Of a DNA stretch of 35,166 bases, positions 31,961-35,166 are shown in pieces (positions within the stretch are counted from its first letter, which is position 1; each line of letters starts with the position of its first letter). Both the position numbers and the translations under genes were made by a program. Source of the DNA: Bacteroidaceae bacterium (GTDB lineage: Bacteria; Bacteroidota; Bacteroidia; Bacteroidales; Bacteroidaceae); NCBI GenBank assembly GCA_017469685.1, contig JAFUFW010000054.1:1-35166 (forward strand). The letters are read 5' to 3'. Below the pieces are notes generated by a model, which worked only from the letters and a program-made list of their open reading frames with translations, was not told where the DNA came from and did no database searches.

Positions 31961-32208
31961 TTCCACGGCCAAGAATTGCTTATGCACCTAAGCCCACTTA
32001 ACTTGGCCCCCGTAAGAGAACGGTTATACTCCCATATCCATCGCCTTTTATGCCTTTTGTACTACTTTTTGCCACCTGCCTCCCCTTTCTGCCTCATTTA
32101 TACGTATATTGCTCGTTTATTTGCTCAGGAATGTATCTTCTCACGCTTTCAGATGCAAAAGTACAGCTTTATCCTTTGGAAAGCAATGGATTTTGTCAAC
32201 TATTTGAT

Positions 32209-32307
32209 AAAACCGAGACGAATAAACTCACTTTTGGCTACAAAACCAAGATGAATACACATTTCAATTGTGACAAAACCGAGAGGAAAGTTGATTCTTC
32301 GACTATC
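32209..32307 (+). repeat. Three degenerate 33-base tandem repeats
   Basis: The cores aaaaccgagacgaata, aaaaccaagatgaata and aaaaccgagaggaaag start at 32209, 32242 and 32275, exactly 33 bases apart. Only the first 14-16 bases of each unit are well conserved. In one plus-strand frame each core reads KTE or KTK, spaced 11 residues. Confidence 0.65.
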
Positions 32308-32315
32308 TTTTATTA

Positions 32316-32930
32316 TTACTCGTCTGTATAAATCCTTGTATGTCCACGGCCTTCGTATCTGAAAATGATGGGTTTGAAACCTTCCACATACTCCCGGTTG
32401 ATGAGTATGCCCGCAATGCAGATATTGAATGACAGGGCTTCGAGCGGCTTCTGGTACTCGCCCGTGTAGTTCTGATTGAACAGGAGCGTCAGGCCACCGT
32501 ACTGCACGGGTTGGGTACGGGTGATGGGCTCTGCAAAGCGTTCGTCGGGATACATCTCCGTGCGAAGCCGGAAACTGTAATATTCATCCTCGACACTGAT
32601 GAACTCGTAGCGGGCAAAGACATCGGCTGTCTGCCACTCGCGGAGTTTCTGTGCAATGGCTGCGTCCTTGACCTGTGCGGCAATGGGTTCGAGCGGAATG
32701 GTGAGTCTGATTCCCTCGGCTGATTGCGCCACGACGCCTTCTTCGGTTTTGCGAGACCCTTCATCTTTCTGGCCGTACTGCAATTCACCCCTATATTCCT
32801 TCTTCATTTCAAAAAGGGCGCGGTTGATGTCGGCATCTGATACCTTGCCGTCATCGTCGCTGCTGCAAGAGGCGAGGGAGAAGGCAGCAAGCATCGCAAA
32901 GGCGAGTCTCCAAATCTTCATTGTTTTCAT
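32316..32930 (-). CDS. Bacteroidales lipoprotein of unknown function
   Basis: The 204-residue protein has a lipoprotein signal (MLAAFSLASC-SSDDDGK) and an acidic +2 region typical of surface export. The rest is mostly beta-rich, including GIRLTIPLEPIAAQVKD, then FARYEFISVEDEYYSFRLR and a C-terminal FRYEGRGHTRIYTDE. It resembles, in size and layout, the DUF48xx-type lipoproteins of Bacteroides and Prevotella, but I cannot assign a specific family. No catalytic motif is seen. It stands alone: the nearest minus-strand gene ends 184 bases upstream. Confidence 0.8.
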   Translation of the reverse strand: MKTMKIWRLAFAMLAAFSLASCSSDDDGKVSDADINRALFEMKKEYRGELQYGQKDEGSRKTEEGVVAQSAEGIRLTIPLEPIAAQVKDAAIAQKLREWQTADVFARYEFISVEDEYYSFRLRTEMYPDERFAEPITRTQPVQYGGLTLLFNQNYTGEYQKPLEALSFNICIAGILINREYVEGFKPIIFRYEGRGHTRIYTDE

Positions 32931-33058
32931 TTGAGTTTTATATGAAATGATACTGTTTCTATTTCTATATACACACGAATCGGCTATTATATTACACCTG
33001 ACGTGTCCTTTTCTGTTATCTTTGCCATATCTCTGCCGGATTATGCAGCTTTGTAGTG

Positions 33059-33066
33059 CAAAGTTA
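33059..33066 (-). promoter_or_regulatory. Possible -7 box for the 204-residue lipoprotein
   Basis: The plus-strand sequence caaagtta reads TAACTTTG on the minus strand, 128 bases upstream of the ATG at 32930. A -33 partner is not clear and the leader would be long. Confidence 0.35.
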
Positions 33067-33114
33067 ACTCTTTTCTGCCAACGATAGGCTTCCGGCCACC
33101 CTAAAAATTGTTAA

Positions 33115-34158
33115 CTATTCCTCTCGAACCAACTGTTCCCTTATTCTCCCGGGGATTGGGAACATGTCAGAATACTTCCTATAATCTTCCTGCAACAATT
33201 CTGAGGAAGATGATTCTTTTGTGTCTGTATATTCATATTCGACAACGTAGAATTCATCTTCAACGTCAATGTCCCTTACTATGTTTTCCTTTTTGTGGGT
33301 CAGTGTCAGATGCCGGTAGCTGTTGGAAGATTTCAGGTTGAAGACGGAAGGGGCGTTAAAATCATCATACCGGTACAGTTCTGTTTGGTTGTGTTTCGAC
33401 AATACCTGTGTGTACCCAAACAGGTTTGTCACCAGAGCGTTCTTGGGCCACAAGGCATCTATGGACAAAAGCATCTCGCCCTTGTCAGGAAACATCTCGC
33501 AACTGCCTATCGCTATAGAATCCGCATAGACCACTCCCGCCTTGATATTTCTCTTTTTATTGCGCATGGTTTCTTCATATAAGGTGCTCTTGCCAAGAAA
33601 CGGAAGCGCCATGTACCTGTCGCCAATCATCATGCTGCGCTTCTCCTGCGCAATGTCCTGCCTCTTTGACATGAAGTGATTCGTTACGGCATTTCCGCAA
33701 TGCACCTTCCTGCTTTTGGTGTCGATATAGAATTCCCGTATGCCGTCCATATAATACTTCAGGCATGAATCCACGTGTTCTATGCTCCTGAAATATACCT
33801 TGCAATGATAGTACTTCTTTCTCTTTGCCGTAACATTGACTTCTGACATTTGATAAGAAGAGGAAGACAGGAAGATGATGCTGTCCTCATCATAAACGAT
33901 ACTCTTGGGCTCATAGCTTATATGGGAAATGTGGTATTCCTGACCTTTCTGCAGCCGGATATATCCTCCCACGTCCGAGCGCCCTATCACCGTTCCATTG
34001 GCATCATAAACAGTAGCATAGCTGACAGGATTCCAAGTGATACTGTCTGCCAGCATCACTTGCTGGGCAGATGCCGCCAATCCCGTAAGGAATAGTATTT
34101 GGGCTAAGACGAATGACCGCCCAGAGCGGGAGAAAAATATTTCTTTTATGATTGCCAT
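33115..34158 (-). CDS. Secreted protein with an N-terminal carboxypeptidase-like regulatory domain
   Basis: The 347-residue protein has a signal peptide (FVLAQILFLTGLAASAQQ). Residues about 34-110 form a CarbopepD_reg-like beta-sandwich (ADSITWNPVSYATVYDANGT, then GRSDVGGYIRL, ending SEVNVTAKR), the module that usually precedes TonB receptors in this phylum. Here no barrel follows. The C-terminal 235 residues are hydrophilic, with repeated Tyr/Asp patches (YYHCKVYFRSIEHVDSCLKY, FYVVEYEYTDTKESSSSE), and are unassigned. Such stand-alone proteins are usually periplasmic or surface-attached. A good promoter precedes it, so it is probably its own transcript. Confidence 0.75.
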   Translation of the reverse strand: MAIIKEIFFSRSGRSFVLAQILFLTGLAASAQQVMLADSITWNPVSYATVYDANGTVIGRSDVGGYIRLQKGQEYHISHISYEPKSIVYDEDSIIFLSSSSYQMSEVNVTAKRKKYYHCKVYFRSIEHVDSCLKYYMDGIREFYIDTKSRKVHCGNAVTNHFMSKRQDIAQEKRSMMIGDRYMALPFLGKSTLYEETMRNKKRNIKAGVVYADSIAIGSCEMFPDKGEMLLSIDALWPKNALVTNLFGYTQVLSKHNQTELYRYDDFNAPSVFNLKSSNSYRHLTLTHKKENIVRDIDVEDEFYVVEYEYTDTKESSSSELLQEDYRKYSDMFPIPGRIREQLVREE

Positions 34159-34175
34159 ATTTTGCCTTTTTGTGG

Positions 34176-34208
34176 CAAAGTTACCAGTTTCTATTCAACA
34201 CGGCCAAA
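34176..34208 (-). promoter_or_regulatory. Bacteroidota promoter for the 347-residue secreted protein
   Basis: On the minus strand TTTG (34208-34205), a 21-base spacer and TAACTTTG (34183-34176) match the consensus. It ends 17 bases before the ATG at 34158, giving a very short leader. Confidence 0.7.
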
Positions 34209-34233
34209 TAAAAACAGGCATTTTTATTCATTT

Positions 34234-34899
34234 TTACCAAACAAAGTGAGCTTTTTCACAAATCATCTCATACGTGACCCTCGTATCATTGAAACTGGTG
34301 GTAATATGATTACCGTGGTCTTCAACGGCATTGACGAAATGGGTGATTTCATTGAAGTAACCTTGTGAGTATATTTGATTGTTCGTCAGAATAGGCGTGA
34401 AGTTGTTCCGCTGGTAGAGGATTTCCTTCGTCTCGCGACGCGGACGTAGTTTCTCCATGGGGATACCGAAAACGGTGGAGGAAGTGGGCGTAAAGGTTAG
34501 CTCTTCCATTTGCGAGAGATGGTAGATGCCAGAGTGAGTACCGACTTTCAACGTTTCTTCAGCGGCTGTCCATGAGTAGGCGGTGGAGAGTTCAAGAGTG
34601 CCGACAATGTGCGGGTGCTGGAGCATGAGGATGTAAGAGTCGTTGGCGACCCGACGGCAAGCGAGGATTTCAGGTCTCCCAAATAGGAAGCAGACGAGGT
34701 CGAGGGGATGGATATAGAGATCGAACAAGGTATCACCCTCTGGATAGGCACCTGTGAGGTAATGCAAATACTCCCCTCTCTTTGGAAGAGGGGCCGTGGT
34801 CGAGTAAATCATCAGTTGCGACAGCCGCTTATTCTTCGGCCTCTCCATGTTGTTCAGATAGAGCAGCCCGTTATAGGCGTAATCATAAATGCTATACAT
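34234..34899 (-). pseudogene. Gfo/Idh/MocA oxidoreductase lacking its NAD-binding domain
   Basis: The 221 residues match only the C-terminal alpha/beta domain of Gfo/Idh/MocA oxidoreductases: FDLYIHPLDLVCFLFGRPEI carries the family's IHxxD-type motif, and SQGYFNEITHFVNAVEDHGN with the following DTRVTYEMICEKAH is the usual end. The N-terminal Rossmann fold of about 120 residues with its GxGxxG motif is missing. Upstream, the frame closes at a TAA after ten more codons, and no Rossmann sequence appears in the other minus-strand frames up to the next gene. It is probably a 5'-truncated remnant, less likely a stand-alone domain. Substrate cannot be inferred. Confidence 0.6.
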
Positions 34900-35071
34900 A
34901 CCATTCGTCGCAATCTTGTCCTCTACTTATAAAGTCCAAAATTGCAACGAAAGACTGCACGGGGCGGGGGAGATTACAGATGCCCTCCAGTACTTTCTGT
35001 ACGCCAGTAAGGGGGCGGCATCGACCTCACGCCGACAACTGCCCCCTAACGAGAGAGAGTTTCTATGGTTG

Positions 35072-35166
35072 CTATTCAAATTCTTTCAGTTCGGCAAGGC
35101 TCTTTTCTATCTCTTGCATCGTGTACTGATGCTTCTTCCAGCCCATCCAACCACATACGCCTCCAG
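35072..35166 (-). CDS. C-terminal end of an unidentified protein (partial)
   Basis: A minus-strand frame enters from the window edge and ends at TAG (35074-35072), giving about 31 residues: GGVCGWMGWKKHQYTMQEIE, then KSLAELKEFE. The helical, charged tail looks like a real protein end, but I do not recognise the family. The 142 bases between it and the truncated oxidoreductase frame include a GC-rich dyad (gggggcgg near 35010, ctgccccc near 35040) that may act as its terminator. Confidence 0.5.
   Translation of the reverse strand, partial: GGVCGWMGWKKHQYTMQEIEKSLAELKEFE

Noticed and set aside
31799-31987. Short minus-strand open frame over the GTTTCCC repeats
   Set aside because: Its peptide simply reads through the repeat units. 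The possible -7 box at 32156-32163 (minus) has no credible gene behind it.
32050-32331. Possible 93-residue plus-strand gene with KTE repeats
   Set aside because: Its start region has no recognisable domain and it overlaps degenerate 33-base repeats. No promoter was seen. It may be a decayed fragment, so only the repeat is reported.

Overview
The window looks like a chromosomal segment of a Prevotella-like member of the Bacteroidales. The evidence is: Bacteroidota-type promoters (TTTG, about 20 bases, then TAnnTTTG) ahead of several genes; no purine-rich ribosome binding sites; many lipoproteins with a Cys followed by acidic/Ser residues; a TonB-dependent receptor ending in Phe; DUF5689-type and OB-fold lipoproteins; secreted proteins with a C-terminal sorting-like tail (DLSGR.../NIAGQR...); and short 'MKK-x-Y-x-x-P' peptides ending in acidic/Trp residues. 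No rRNA, tRNA, CRISPR array or insertion sequence was recognised.

Layout. 1-1115: tail of an unidentified gene, then a secreted carboxymuconolactone-decarboxylase/cupin fusion. 1137-8604: a minus-strand run (TonB-dependent receptor, DUF5689 lipoprotein, multi-OB-fold lipoprotein, DNA/RNA non-specific endonuclease lipoprotein) divergent from a secreted endonuclease/exonuclease/phosphatase. I read this as a candidate locus for capturing and degrading extracellular nucleic acid. 8708-9706: class II fructose-bisphosphate aldolase, followed by a structured, repeat-filled 500-base gap. 10212-16450: three secreted glycosidases (GH125 exo-alpha-mannosidase, GH97, and convergent GH78 alpha-L-rhamnosidase). 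16700-18137: monofunctional, ATIC-like AICAR formyltransferase and a small basic protein. 18233-23546 (minus): a large multidomain secreted binding protein, a 62-residue peptide, a GH76 endo-alpha-1,6-mannanase and a frameshifted second peptide gene. With GH125 this gives both endo- and exo-acting enzymes for alpha-1,6-mannan, but no SusC/SusD pair is present. 23762-29122 (minus): a corrinoid operon (btuC-like permease, BtuF-like lipoprotein, fused CbiJ-CbiD, cobyrinate a,c-diamide synthase) that lacks btuD and any recognisable cobalamin riboswitch. 29350-31707: an isolated, very GC-rich FtsX/MacB-type permease, divergent from the corrinoid operon through promoters sharing an exact 18-base inverted sequence. 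31708-35166: accessory, AT-richer DNA with repeats, two envelope proteins of unknown function, a Gfo/Idh/MocA oxidoreductase lacking its Rossmann domain, and the tail of an unidentified gene.

A recurring non-coding theme is microsatellite-like DNA at gene junctions: period-7 arrays (4769, 16501, 28026 and, inside the btuF signal-peptide codons, 27975), period 8 (17889), period 9 (11696), period 22 (9883 and 31880) and period 33 (32209). The btuF array is the one with a direct possible consequence, since gain or loss of one unit would shift the reading frame.
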